NCBI RefSeq assembly: GCF_017592475.1 | Contig: NZ_JAGFNP010000016.1 | Span: 1-64,000 of the forward strand | Direction: 5' to 3' | Length of the DNA stretch: 64,000 nt | Origin: Glycomyces niveus | GTDB taxonomy: Bacteria; Actinomycetota; Actinomycetes; Mycobacteriales; Micromonosporaceae | Shown: piece after piece, positions 44,601 through 53,250 of the stretch | Numbering within the stretch: position 1 is the first letter of the stretch | How the letters are laid out: the number at the start of each line of letters is the position of its first letter | Made by a program: the position numbers and the translations under genes | Notes under the pieces: model-generated | The model's input: the letters and a program-made list of their open reading frames with translations, nothing else | Told to the model about the DNA's origin: nothing | Databases searched by the model: none

Positions 44601-46598
44601 GAGGATCGCGGTGCGCACCACGGCGTCGCCGATCTCGAGGGTCGCGACGACCTCGGTGAGGGTCTCGAGGCCGCGCTGCCGGTCGTCGAGGTCGGCCAGG
44701 AGCGGGTCGGACTCGGCGACGGAGGCGATGGCCTCGGCTTTGCGCTCGAGGTCGGCGACCTGCTCGAAGTAGGCGGTGAACGCGTCGTCTCGCTCTAGGA
44801 ACGAGACGGCGCGTCTACCAGTGGCGTCGAGCGTCTCGGTGACCTCGGCGGCGAGCGCGTCGAGCCCCGCGAGGTCGATGTAGCGGGTCTCGCGGAGGGT
44901 GACGAGGTGGCCGCCGGCGCCGCGCAGCTCGGCGAGGAGCGCGACCCAGTCCTCGGCGGACTTGGGGGCCTCGCCGCGGGCGCGGCGCAGGAGCTTGACG
45001 GTGCCGGTCTGGGCCTCCTCCAATGCCTTCCGGGCCTCGGCGGTGAGCTCGGCGACGGTGGCGTACTCGTCGAGGACGGCCTCGGCGGTGTCGCGGACCT
45101 TGGCGAGGCTCTCGTCGAGGCCGTGGAGGCCTTCGTCGCCGAGCCACGGGTAGTCGTCGAGGCAGCGGGTGGCGGCGGCGATGAGCGCTTCGAAGACCGC
45201 CTGCGCCGGCTCCATCTCGCGGACCATGCGGGCGACCGAGAGCGCGTCGGAGACGGCGCGCACGGCCTCGGCGTTGCCGATGCGGTGCACCGGGGTGTCG
45301 CCGGTTTCGGTCGCGGCGGCGTAGGCCTCGCTGCAGAAGGGGGTCGACCAGATCTGCATCGGGTGGACGCGGGTGGCCTCCTCGCCGGTGAAGCGGAAGG
45401 CCGCGAGGGTGCCGTCGTCGAAGACCGCGTAGCCGTGGACGCTCATCGGCGCGGCCACTTCCTTGCGGATGACGTTGTAGGGCAACAGGAGTGAGCGGCC
45501 CTCGGCCTCGTGGTAGAAGACGTAGAGGACGTCTTCGCCGTTGGGCGAGCGGATCACGCGCTTGAAGCGGAGGTCGGCGACGTCGTGGTCGAAGGTCTTG
45601 AGCTTGCCTTCGTTGAGGTAGTAGCCGCCGGGGAAGATGAGGCCGTGGTCCTCGGGGAGGCGGCGGCAGGCCTGGCCGATCGCGTCGGCGCGGACGATGG
45701 TGCCGGTGCGGGAGTTGAAGATCAGGTACCGGGTGACGGTCTCCTTGTAGGGGAGGATCTTCAGCAGGATGAGTGGGCCGATGCGGGCGTAGGCGATGTC
45801 GGCGTCGGCGAGGGACTGCAGTGGCTCGGCGACGGGCTCGGTGTAGACGCCCTCGCCGGAGTCCGTGTTGTCCTCGATCTTGACGGTGAGGTCGCCGTTG
45901 ATGCACTCGACGAAGATCTCGTCTTCGATGGAGACGTGGGGGTGGCGGCCGGTGACGTGGTGCTCGCGGCCGGTCGGGGTCCACTCGAAGTCGTAGGGCT
46001 CGGGCCAGACGGCGTCCGCCTCGCCTCGGGCGTCCATATAGGCCGGTTCCTTGCCGGCGGCGAGCTGCCAGCGCATGACGCGCTGGTCGGTGAGCTGCTC
46101 ACCGATCTTGAAGACGGCGAGGAGGCGGCCGTCGACCTCGCGGACCTGGAGGAGCTCGGTGGACCGGTAGTACCGGTACATCTCGGTGAAGTCGGCGGTG
46201 AACTTAGGCTGGTCGAGGAGGTGCCCGGGTTCGGTGACCTCGGTGAACGCGAACTCGGCGCCGTCGCGTCGGAAGTCGTGGAGGGCGAAGACGTCGCCGA
46301 CGCCGGTCTGGGACTTGAGTCCCATATGGACGTTGTAGCCGAAGAGGAGCCGGTCGCCGACGCGGGCGATGTCGCGGGGCACGCAGTTGTTCGCGGTGCG
46401 GATGCGGGTGGTGCCCAGGAGGGTGAGGCCGGTGGCGCCGAAGGCGTCGGTGCGGGCGGTGTTGAGCGCCTCGGCGCGACCCGCGAGCTCGTCGGCGAAG
46501 TCGGCGAGGCGGGTGGAGAGGACCTCGTAGGTGCCGGCATCGAGAGCGGCGCCTTGGGCGCCTTCAGCAGCGGTTCCGGTAGCGGTCTCTTCGGCCAT
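41679..46598 (-). CDS. giant AAA ATPase of the 'DNA repair ATPase' (DUF3686) family
   Basis: 1639 residues, no signal or membrane span. Residues 50-480 form a beta-rich domain with repeated FDDGT/FPGGYYLNEG motifs, about 480-830 are helical/coiled-coil (DUF3686-like), and about 1240-1500 are an AAA domain: Walker A SPPGYGKTTLMEYVA (about 1273), Walker B NVLLYLDDIQH, then AVCMAGNPYTEAGQKF (sensor 1). From memory, public annotation calls such proteins 'DNA repair ATPase', next to flotillins, but I know of no direct proof of repair. ATG at 46598 with AGAGGAA. The flotillin gene is 135 bp upstream. Confidence 0.85.
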   Translation of the reverse strand: MAEETATGTAAEGAQGAALDAGTYEVLSTRLADFADELAGRAEALNTARTDAFGATGLTLLGTTRIRTANNCVPRDIARVGDRLLFGYNVHMGLKSQTGVGDVFALHDFRRDGAEFAFTEVTEPGHLLDQPKFTADFTEMYRYYRSTELLQVREVDGRLLAVFKIGEQLTDQRVMRWQLAAGKEPAYMDARGEADAVWPEPYDFEWTPTGREHHVTGRHPHVSIEDEIFVECINGDLTVKIEDNTDSGEGVYTEPVAEPLQSLADADIAYARIGPLILLKILPYKETVTRYLIFNSRTGTIVRADAIGQACRRLPEDHGLIFPGGYYLNEGKLKTFDHDVADLRFKRVIRSPNGEDVLYVFYHEAEGRSLLLPYNVIRKEVAAPMSVHGYAVFDDGTLAAFRFTGEEATRVHPMQIWSTPFCSEAYAAATETGDTPVHRIGNAEAVRAVSDALSVARMVREMEPAQAVFEALIAAATRCLDDYPWLGDEGLHGLDESLAKVRDTAEAVLDEYATVAELTAEARKALEEAQTGTVKLLRRARGEAPKSAEDWVALLAELRGAGGHLVTLRETRYIDLAGLDALAAEVTETLDATGRRAVSFLERDDAFTAYFEQVADLERKAEAIASVAESDPLLADLDDRQRGLETLTEVVATLEIGDAVVRTAILGRVSEVLAAVNRARATLAARRRELAVGEGKAEFAAEFALLGQSVTAAIAAADTPAACDEQLGRLLLTVENLETRFADFDEFLTQLGDKRTDVYEAFSSRKQHLLDEAARRAEQLAQSADRILEAVARRTATLSSLDEVNTYFATDPMVERLRKVIAELRGLDDTVRAEEIEGRIAAARAEAGRALSDRLDLFDGDAVKFGEHRIPVNTQPLDLTLVPSGGALAFSLTGTDYRHVVDDPGFADTKPYWHQFLPSESNEVYRAEHLAAALLAEHGPAKLLAEDLPAFTAAAAAERYDEGYERGVHDADAAAILAEVLRLYAASGLLRYRSAERAAAQLYWGHGIPKEERIAIRTQARSLARARAVFGRADALADLAADLGEAVNHYLNSTLLPLEVDPDLAGEYLAEELADPSGGFAVSQRARSLLAAFERQVGPGAKADFESDLRALESDMTSKWELAAVWLESFLRQAEPEGFDEADLPEALAVILAEVDGYDVTAELSSQVTGLLGTHPRVESRVLPLRLDEFLARTGRFRRTVLPGYRAYQRRRGELIEGHRRALRVEEFKPKTMAGFVRNQLIDDVYLPLIGSNLAKQIGAGSGEGRRTDQSGMLMLISPPGYGKTTLMEYVADRLGMLLVKVNGPALGHETVSVDPEDAPNATARAEVEKINFALECGNNVLLYLDDIQHTNPELLQKFISLCDAQRKMEGVWNGRTRTYDLRGKRFAVCMAGNPYTEAGQKFRIPDMLANRADVWNLGDVLSGRDQVFAQSYIENALTSNKVTAPLAGRERADTAVLIRLASGDPTAAPEALRHPYSAGELDQVLSVLRKLVRIQKTVLANNLAYIASAAMDDSARTEPPFLLQGSYRNMNRLAERVVPVMNDDELEAVIDDHYAGEAQTLASGAEANLLKLADLRGRLTPERAARWEAVKEAYRREQTLGGASDDPMSRAVGAITLLSDRVKGIETVLQQRSGIERE

Positions 46599-46699
46599 GG
46601 GTTCCTCTGGTGATGTTCGGTTGCGGGCCTGGGCTCAGGGCGGGAGGCGGACTGGGCGGGCGCGGGCCTGCGGCCCGCTGGCGATCGCTCGCGGGTCGT

Positions 46700-46727
46700 C
46701 GGGCGCGGGCCTGCAGGCCCGCGCCCG
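46700..46727 (-). terminator. perfect palindromic hairpin between flotillin and ATPase
   Basis: GGGCGCGGGCCTG / CAGGCCCGCGCCC without a loop (28 bp including the flanking C-G pair), in the 135-bp spacer after the flotillin stop. A shorter GC hairpin (GCGGGCCTGCGGCCCGC) is about 20 bp further downstream. It may attenuate transcription into the ATPase gene so that flotillin is made in excess. Confidence 0.6.
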
Positions 46728-46733
46728 TTGCGT

Positions 46734-48830
46734 CTACTTCGCGATCTCTAGGGCGGGCTTCTCGGCGACGCCGAGTTCCCTGGCCTTGCCGAGGAGGCCC
46801 GAGAGGACGTCGTGGTCGCCGCCGCCCTGCATGAGCTTGACGAGGGCGGCCGAGACGGTCAGGTTCTTGACGTCCTCGCTGCCGACGCCCGACAAGACGC
46901 CCTTGAGGTCCTCGGCGAACGACGTCGAACCGTTCGACCACGACGCCGCGACGCTCTGCGCCACATCGGAGTGCGCCACGAAACCGTCGACGGCCTTGCC
47001 GTAGCCGATCGCGCCGACGACCCGGTCGAAGAACTGGGTGTCGCCGCCGACCAGCGAGATGTCGGCGTTGCTGAGCCCGGCAGAGATGACCCCGGCCTGC
47101 TGCTCGGCGATCGAGCGGCGCGCCTCGATCTCCATGCCGCGCAGCTCCTTCTCCATCTCCAGGCGCAGGCGGTACTCCTCGTGCCCACGGCTCGCGTCGG
47201 ACAGCGCGTCCATCGCGACGGCCTTCTCGGTCAGACCCGCGGACTCGGCGAGCAGCTTCTCGCGCAGGGCGTTCGCCTCGGCGGCGCCCTTCGCGGCCTG
47301 GGCCTCGGCTTCCGCCTGGCCCTTCGCGGCCGTGGCGGTCGCCTCGGCCTTGCCGATCGCGGCGTACGCCTCGGCTTCGGCGAGACCCTTGGCCTCGGCG
47401 GCCTTCGCCTCGGCGAGACCGCCCTTCTCGATCGCGTCCGCCTCGGCCTCGCGGACCTGGACGGCGGCCAGACCCGGGGCGGCCGCCATGGCCTGGTCCC
47501 CTTCGGCCTGGCGGATCTTCGCGCGCGCTTCGAGCTCCGCGGCCTGCTGCGCCGCCTCGGCCTCGGTGAGGCGCCGGCGGGCGAGGTGCTTAGCGGCGAC
47601 CTCGGCGGCCTCGGCCGCCTTGATGTCCTTGACCAGGTTCTCCTGGGCCTCGGCCTCGGCGAGAATGATGACCTTCTGACGCTCGCGCTCGGCCTCTTCG
47701 GTGGCGCGCAGGCGCTTGATGCCCTCTTCCTGCTCGGCGACGGTCTTCTCGACGGCGATGCGCTCGCGGATGACGTCGGCGATGTCGCGCTTCTGCGCCT
47801 CGAGCTCCTTGTTCGCGGCGATGCGGGCGAGCTCTTCCTCGCGCTCGCGGGCCACGACCTCGAGGATGCGGTCCTTCTCGATCCGCTCGGTCTCGACGGC
47901 GATCACGCGCTCGCGGTTCTTCTCGGCGACGGCGATCTCGCGCAGGCGGTTCTCGTGCTGGATGCCGGTGGCCTCTTCGGTCTTGATGCGCGCGGTCTCG
48001 CTCTTGAGGCGCTCCTCGGCCTGGACCTTCTGGGTCTCGGCGGCCTCGCGGGCGCGCAGGGTGTCGATCTCGCGCTGCTGGCGGATCTCGGCCTCGGTCT
48101 GGCGGCGCTCGAGTTCGAGCACGGCCTCGCGGGCCTCGACGTCCTGGCGCTTGATCTCCTTCTCCTCGGTGCGGCGGTGCTCGTTGGTGGTCACCGCTTC
48201 GATCGCGGTGAGCTGGGTGATCTTGCGGATGCCCTGCGCGTCGAGGATGTTCTTGGGGTCGAGCTGGTCCATCGGGGTCTGCTCGAGGTAGTCGATCGCG
48301 GCGTCCTCAAGGGAGTACCCGTTGAGGTCGGTGCCGATGACGTTGAGGATGCGGTCGCGGAACTCGTCGCGGTTCGTGTACAGGTCGGTGAAGTCGAGCT
48401 GCTTGCCGACGGTCTTGAGCGCCTCGGCGAACTTGGCGTTGAACAGCTCCTGCAGCGTCTCCTGGTCGGAGGCGCGCTTGGTGCCGATCGCGCCGGCGAC
48501 GTTGAGCACGTCCTCGACGGTGGCGTTGACGCGCACGAAGAACGTGATCGAGATGTCGGCGCGGATGTTGTCCTGGCAGATCAGGCCGTCCTTGCCCGCG
48601 CGGTTGATCTCGATGGTCTTGACCGAGATGTCCATGTACTCGGCGCGGTGGATGATCGGCAGGACGAGCGCCGAGGTGAAGGAGACCTTGCGGGTCCGCA
48701 GCTTCGTCACGACCAGGGCCTGGCCCGGCGCGACCTTCCGGTAGAGCCGGATGATCATGAGCAGCAGGCCGATGAAGACGACCGCGACGACCACGAACGT
48801 GATCAGCGTCGCCGAGTTGGTGGCGTCCAT
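46734..48830 (-). CDS. flotillin-family (YqiK-like) membrane protein
   Basis: 698 residues. An N-terminal membrane helix (about 8-28), then a band-7/SPFH domain (30-200; YRKVAPGQALVVTKL, RADISITFFVRV, TLQELFNAKFAEAL). A very long Glu/Ala/Arg coiled coil (about 215-580) carries the flotillin EA repeats, and a C-terminal assembly region follows. Flotillins form rings or rafts on the inner membrane and recruit partners. ATG at 48830 behind TTAGGAAC. Paired with a YqiJ-like gene upstream and the DUF3686 ATPase downstream. Confidence 0.9.
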   Translation of the reverse strand: MDATNSATLITFVVVAVVFIGLLLMIIRLYRKVAPGQALVVTKLRTRKVSFTSALVLPIIHRAEYMDISVKTIEINRAGKDGLICQDNIRADISITFFVRVNATVEDVLNVAGAIGTKRASDQETLQELFNAKFAEALKTVGKQLDFTDLYTNRDEFRDRILNVIGTDLNGYSLEDAAIDYLEQTPMDQLDPKNILDAQGIRKITQLTAIEAVTTNEHRRTEEKEIKRQDVEAREAVLELERRQTEAEIRQQREIDTLRAREAAETQKVQAEERLKSETARIKTEEATGIQHENRLREIAVAEKNRERVIAVETERIEKDRILEVVAREREEELARIAANKELEAQKRDIADVIRERIAVEKTVAEQEEGIKRLRATEEAERERQKVIILAEAEAQENLVKDIKAAEAAEVAAKHLARRRLTEAEAAQQAAELEARAKIRQAEGDQAMAAAPGLAAVQVREAEADAIEKGGLAEAKAAEAKGLAEAEAYAAIGKAEATATAAKGQAEAEAQAAKGAAEANALREKLLAESAGLTEKAVAMDALSDASRGHEEYRLRLEMEKELRGMEIEARRSIAEQQAGVISAGLSNADISLVGGDTQFFDRVVGAIGYGKAVDGFVAHSDVAQSVAASWSNGSTSFAEDLKGVLSGVGSEDVKNLTVSAALVKLMQGGGDHDVLSGLLGKARELGVAEKPALEIAK

Positions 48831-49081
48831 GCAGTGGTTCCTAACGAGACTTCGGGGGAACGGGGACTTGCGGGCGGGGCGCTCCTCGGCGCCTCCGCGG
48901 GCGGGCGTGACCACACCCTAACCAAGACTCGCCAGGCCGTGGGTACGCGAGGGTCCGGGAGGCACGAAACCGGGAGAGCGCAAACCGGGCGCAACGTGGC
49001 GATTCAGTGCGGTCCACTGTGACGCGGGGGTGAGATCGGGACCGGGAGGGCGGACCGGGCGGTACTGCGGCTCGGTCGCGT

Positions 49082-49738
49082 TCAGGCCTCGAGGACGACG
49101 TCCGGCGGGAGCGCCACCGGCACGACCAGGAACACCTTCTCGACCTCGTCGTAGTCGAACACCACGACCTTCGAGTGGCGCGCGAACAGCTCCTCGTCGA
49201 TGCCGTCGGGCTCATGCGGGGAGCGGCGCACGTTGATGAGCAGGACGCTGCCTTCGTCGTCGGTGATCTCGGCCTGCCCCGCGTCGAGGGTGACGGTGCC
49301 GGTGCGCACCACGCACACCTTCCCGACGAGGTCGGCGTGCGCGGTCGCGGGCGCGTCCTCGAACAGCCGCCCGAGCGGGCGGGTGAGCAGCTTCGCGCCG
49401 AGCATCCCCACCCCGATCCCGGCCACGAGCACGGCCGTGCCCGTGAGCGCCGGCGGGACGAACATGTTCGCGCTTCTCACCCAGGAGGTGCCGAGCACGG
49501 TCACGATCCAGCCCAACGTGATCCACAGCGAGAGCACCACCGTGAACGGCACCGCGCCGAAACCGAACGCCGACCAGAAACCGCCCCCGGCATCGAGCTC
49601 GGCGTCGCCGCCGACGTCCACGATGTCGACGTCGAGCGCACCGACGATCACGATGAGCCAGTAAAGGACCACGACCACAAGGCCGAAGGAGAAGACGACC
49701 GGTGGGAAGGATAGGGCGATATCCAGGAACTCACTCAT
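49082..49738 (-). CDS. YqiJ/NfeD-like membrane protein with OB fold
   Basis: 218 residues. Three or four membrane helices (about 13-35, 65-90, 98-118), an acidic linker between the first and second (DVDIVDVGGDAELDAG), and a C-terminal OB-fold (about 135-200; LVGKVCVVRTGTVTLDAGQAEI ... VVVFDYDEVEKVFLVV). YqiJ/NfeD proteins pair with flotillins or stomatins, which fits the adjacent flotillin. ATG at 49738; GAGAAGGAC lies upstream. First gene of the minus-strand arm of the cluster. Confidence 0.8.
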   Translation of the reverse strand: MSEFLDIALSFPPVVFSFGLVVVVLYWLIVIVGALDVDIVDVGGDAELDAGGGFWSAFGFGAVPFTVVLSLWITLGWIVTVLGTSWVRSANMFVPPALTGTAVLVAGIGVGMLGAKLLTRPLGRLFEDAPATAHADLVGKVCVVRTGTVTLDAGQAEITDDEGSVLLINVRRSPHEPDGIDEELFARHSKVVVFDYDEVEKVFLVVPVALPPDVVLEA

Positions 49739-49941
49739 GGGGCACGGGTCCTTCTCGGCGTGACCGAAGACCGCCCGCGGGCAGCGGATGCGGGCGTCTG
49801 CGGTGCTGTAGGCGTTCGGCCGCGCTCTCCGGGTCAGCGAGATCGGGCCTCCTTCTAGGGTAATGCACGCGCCCCCTCCGGGGAAGGTTGCGCAAAGCGG
49901 ACGATCCGACCGCCGCCGGGGCGACACTCGCGGCACCGCAT

Positions 49942-49974
49942 CGCGATATGGTGTGACCTGTCGAATATCTCGCG
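49942..49974. promoter_or_regulatory. dyad in the shared promoter region of the flotillin and FtsK arms
   Basis: CGCGATAT (49942-49949) and ATATCTCGCG (49965-49974) are imperfect inverted arms, located between the divergent arms and just before the FtsK-like start. TATGGT at 49947-49952 could be its -10. Both arms may share a regulator that binds here; none is encoded nearby. Confidence 0.35.
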
Positions 49975-49986
49975 CAAGGAGGTCCG

Positions 49987-52416
49987 GTGCCCGGTTTCCC
50001 GACCGCGCTGGCGAACGCGGCCGCGGGCTGCGACGCCGCCGCCGCCCGCCTCGCCCAGGTGGCGCAGCGCCTCGGCGACGCCGCCTTCCAGACCCCTGTG
50101 GACCCCGAACTGCTCGCGGCCGAGCGCCAGATCGCCGACGCGGCCACCGCCTCCGCGCAGCAGCTTCGCGCCGATCCCGGCCTGCTCCACGCCGGGCGCG
50201 TGATCCTCCACGAGGGACGAAGCATCCCGCTCATCGTGCCGTTCGGCGAACGCGGCCACCTCGCGACCTCGGTCGACGCCCGCGTCGAGGGCGTCGCGAA
50301 CCTGGTGCGGACCGCGATCCTCCACGCCGTCTCGACCCGCGAACCCGGCGGGCTGCGAGTGGTCGGCATCGACACGGCGACGCTCGGAGCGTCGTTCGCG
50401 CCGCTGCGCCCGCTCGCCGACGCGGGCGTGATCGAAGCGGTCGCCACCGACACGCGCGCCGCCGCCGACGCCGTCGCCACGGCCGAATCGCAAGTGGCCG
50501 AGCACATCGCGGGCCGCCGCACCGACCGGATGCTGCTCGTGGTCGCCTCGCTGAGCGAAGCGCCGAGGACCCTGGTGGAGCGCATCGACGCGCTCGCCCG
50601 GTCGGGGCTCGCGCACGGCGTCACCGTCCTCGGCTGCGGCCTGCCCGACCTGCCGCAGGCCGCGGTCATGCGCGCCGTCGACGGGCGCGTGACGATCACG
50701 AACCCGCCCGCGGCGCCGTTCGGGCGCGGCGAGGGCCTGGCCGCGCCGGTCGACTGGCCCGAGACCCCCGACCCGTCGTTCGTGGCCGGCGAGGCGCAGC
50801 GGCTCGCCGAGCGCGCCAAGGCCGCCGCGACCCTCACCTTCGCCGACCTCATTCCGGCCCGGCCGGAATCGGGCGACCCTGCCAAGGGCCTGGAAGTCCT
50901 CATCGGACGCGACGCGGCCGGGGAGGTGCGGCTGCGGTTCGACGACGCGACCCCGCACTGGCTCGTGGGCGGGCGCACCGGCGGCGGCAAGACCGTGTTC
51001 CTCCTCGATGTCCTGTACGGGCTCGCCTCCCGTTACGCCCCTTCGGATCTGGCGCTGTTCCTGCTCGACTTCAAGGAAGGCGTCTCGTTCACCGAGTTCA
51101 TCCCGACCGAGCGGGACCGGACCTTCATCCCGCACGCGCGCGCCGTCGGCGTCGAGTCCGATCGCGAATACGGGCTCGCCGTGCTGTCCACATTGAGCGA
51201 GGAGATGACGCGCCGCTCGACGGTGATGAAGCGGTACGGGGTCGCGTCCTTCGCGGGCCTGCGCGCCCACGAGGCGTACCCGCGCATCGTGTGCGTCGCC
51301 GACGAGTTCCAGGTGCTCCTCGCCGGCAACGACCGGGTCGCCTCCGAAGCCGTTGCGCTGCTGGAGAACCTGGCCCGCAAGGGCCGCTCCTACGGCGTGC
51401 ACCTCGTGCTCGCGTCCCAGACGATCTCAGGCATCGAGGCGCTGTGGGCGAAGAAGGACTCGATCTTCGGGCAGTTCCCGATGCGCATCGCCCTGCCCGG
51501 CGCGCGCACGGTCCTCGAAGCGAACAACGATGCGGCCGCGCGGATCTCGCTCGGGCAGGTCGTGGTCAACACCGAGGGCGGCACGGCCGGGGCCGACCGG
51601 GTCGCGCGCTTCCCCGACACCGACGCGCACGTGATGCAGCGCCTCCGCGAGCAGCTCGGCGAAGCGCACGCGGGCGTCGGCGCGCCGCGCGTGTTCTACG
51701 GCTACCGTCCCGTCCACCTCAGCGAGACACTTCCGGGGGAACGGAAGCCGGGCCGCGCACTGCTCGGGCGCGAAGTGTCGCTGCGCCTCGACGCCGCCGG
51801 AGTCGACCTCGACCGGCGCCCCGGCCGGCACCTGGCGGTGCTCGGCTCCGACCCGGTCGGCGGCGAAGCCCTCGAAGCCGCCGTGGAGTCCTTGGCGGGC
51901 AATGGGAACCGCGTGCTCGCCATCGACTTCACCGGCAGCGCCGACCTGCGGGCCGCGGCCGACCGGATCGCGCCCGACGCGTTCGCCGCGACGCTCGCCG
52001 AGATCCCCGACGGGACCGTGCTCGCGGCGTGGGGGCTCGACGCGGCGGGCCTCGACATGAAGGGGCAGCAGGCGCTGAGAGCGCTGCTGCGCACCGGCCC
52101 GGCGCGGGACGTGCACCTGCTCGGCTGGTGGCGCAACTTCCGGCGGTTCACCGACGACATCGGCGGCACGGCCGGACGCGAGGACGTGGCGTGCGCGCTC
52201 GTCCTCAACCTGCCCGGCGGAGAGATCATGGGCCACTTCGGCACCCAGTTCCAGCACTGGAGCCCGCGGGCCGGGCGGGCGCTGCTCGTCGACCGGCACG
52301 CCGACACCGGCGCCGGGCGGCTCGTGGTGCCGTTCTCGCGCACCGAGGACCACGACGCGGTGCCCGGGCCGCAGCGCAGCGGCGGCAGCGCCCCGATCGA
52401 GAGGACCCGCCCGTGA
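49987..52416 (+). CDS. FtsK/SpoIIIE-type (EccC-like) ATPase
   Basis: 809 residues, soluble. An N-terminal helical region (1-120) precedes the FtsK/HerA ATPase: Walker A GGRTGGGKTVFLLD (about 329), LLDFKEGVSF, Walker B RIVCVADEFQ, and ENLARKGRSYGVHLVLASQ. A second, degenerate ATPase-like domain follows (about 605-770; AVLGSDPVGGEALEAA in place of a P-loop Lys). That layout resembles multi-domain SpoIIIE/EccC ATPases. There is no FtsK gamma DNA-reading domain. GTG at 49987 has AAGGAGG at ideal distance. Divergent from the YqiJ-flotillin-DUF3686 arm and overlapping the next gene (GTGA). Confidence 0.85.
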   Translation: MPGFPTALANAAAGCDAAAARLAQVAQRLGDAAFQTPVDPELLAAERQIADAATASAQQLRADPGLLHAGRVILHEGRSIPLIVPFGERGHLATSVDARVEGVANLVRTAILHAVSTREPGGLRVVGIDTATLGASFAPLRPLADAGVIEAVATDTRAAADAVATAESQVAEHIAGRRTDRMLLVVASLSEAPRTLVERIDALARSGLAHGVTVLGCGLPDLPQAAVMRAVDGRVTITNPPAAPFGRGEGLAAPVDWPETPDPSFVAGEAQRLAERAKAAATLTFADLIPARPESGDPAKGLEVLIGRDAAGEVRLRFDDATPHWLVGGRTGGGKTVFLLDVLYGLASRYAPSDLALFLLDFKEGVSFTEFIPTERDRTFIPHARAVGVESDREYGLAVLSTLSEEMTRRSTVMKRYGVASFAGLRAHEAYPRIVCVADEFQVLLAGNDRVASEAVALLENLARKGRSYGVHLVLASQTISGIEALWAKKDSIFGQFPMRIALPGARTVLEANNDAAARISLGQVVVNTEGGTAGADRVARFPDTDAHVMQRLREQLGEAHAGVGAPRVFYGYRPVHLSETLPGERKPGRALLGREVSLRLDAAGVDLDRRPGRHLAVLGSDPVGGEALEAAVESLAGNGNRVLAIDFTGSADLRAAADRIAPDAFAATLAEIPDGTVLAAWGLDAAGLDMKGQQALRALLRTGPARDVHLLGWWRNFRRFTDDIGGTAGREDVACALVLNLPGGEIMGHFGTQFQHWSPRAGRALLVDRHADTGAGRLVVPFSRTEDHDAVPGPQRSGGSAPIERTRP

Positions 52417-53042
52417 GCGCCTTCGACGACTACCTCGCGCAGCTGCGCCGCCTCGACGAGGCCCGCCGCACCGCGGACGAGTCAGCGGCCCGCACCGCCA
52501 CGGCGGCCGAGTCGCTCGGGCAGCGCACGAGCCGCCTCGCCGAGCAGGCCGCCGCGCAGCGCGCGGCCGTGGACGAGCTCGCCCGCGCGGCCCGCGTCGC
52601 GCCGCCGCAGCGGGTGCCCGCGCCGCCGCTGAGCGGGGACCCGGCGGCCGACCTCGACACGGCCGAGGCGGACCTGCGGGTGGCGGCCACGGAGCTGGAG
52701 GAGGCGCGGTACCTCGCGCACCGCGCGCCGCTGCTGCCGCGGTGGCGCGCGGACGAGCGGAACGGGCTGATCTACGGGCTGTTCGCGCTGGTGTGCGTGG
52801 TCGTGCAGCTGTTCGTGCTGCGGGAGGTGCGCGCCGAGGGCGGCCCTTTGAACGTGGCGCTCCTGGCGGCGGTCCTCATCGCGTGCCCGCTGGCCGCGTT
52901 CCTGTTGGGCTGGGCAACGATCGGCGTCGCGGCCCGCCCGAAGATCGGCGACGAGGAGAAGCGCCTCGAACGCAACTACCGCCTGGGCCTGCTCATCTGC
53001 GGCTCGACGCTGATCGTGGCCTGCCTGGGCTTCTTCAGCTAA
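52413..53042 (+). CDS. coiled-coil membrane protein, partner of the FtsK-like ATPase
   Basis: 209 residues. A long N-terminal coiled coil (about 1-95, Ala/Glu/Arg-rich), a Pro-rich break (PPQRVPAPPLSG), a second helix, then three membrane helices (about 120-137, 148-168, 190-208). GTG at 52413 overlaps the FtsK-like stop by 4 bp, so they are translated together. The coiled coil may hold the soluble ATPase at the membrane. No family recognised. Confidence 0.7.
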   Translation: MSAFDDYLAQLRRLDEARRTADESAARTATAAESLGQRTSRLAEQAAAQRAAVDELARAARVAPPQRVPAPPLSGDPAADLDTAEADLRVAATELEEARYLAHRAPLLPRWRADERNGLIYGLFALVCVVVQLFVLREVRAEGGPLNVALLAAVLIACPLAAFLLGWATIGVAARPKIGDEEKRLERNYRLGLLICGSTLIVACLGFFS

Positions 53043-53179
53043 CCGACGATACGGCCCTGAACTGGGCTAATGCCCTGCACTCGGTGAAATGTCGGACCCG
53101 TGGGAGAGTCGTGTCATTTCTTCGGTAGGTCGGAGGTGGATGCGGGTGGGGAGGGGCATGCCCTATAGCCCGCCCGCGG

Positions 53180-53200
53180 CGGCGGGCCGCAGGCCCGCCG
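53180..53200. terminator. GC hairpin between convergent genes
   Basis: CGGCGGGCC / GGCCCGCCG with a 3-nt loop, in the 208-bp gap between the coiled-coil gene and the reductase. A TGTCGGACCCG repeat motif also sits in this gap (53091). Confidence 0.55.
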
Positions 53201-53250
53201 GCCGCCCGCGGTCGGCTCCGCCGTCCCCGGCCACGAGGGTCGAGCGTCGC

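Noticed and set aside
37251..44798. 2515-codon open frame on the plus strand
   Set aside because: It lies opposite clpB, the BRCT gene and the DUF3686 ATPase; its composition (runs of Glu/Asp/Gly/Val/Arg) is the complement of high-GC coding sequence and no domain is visible.
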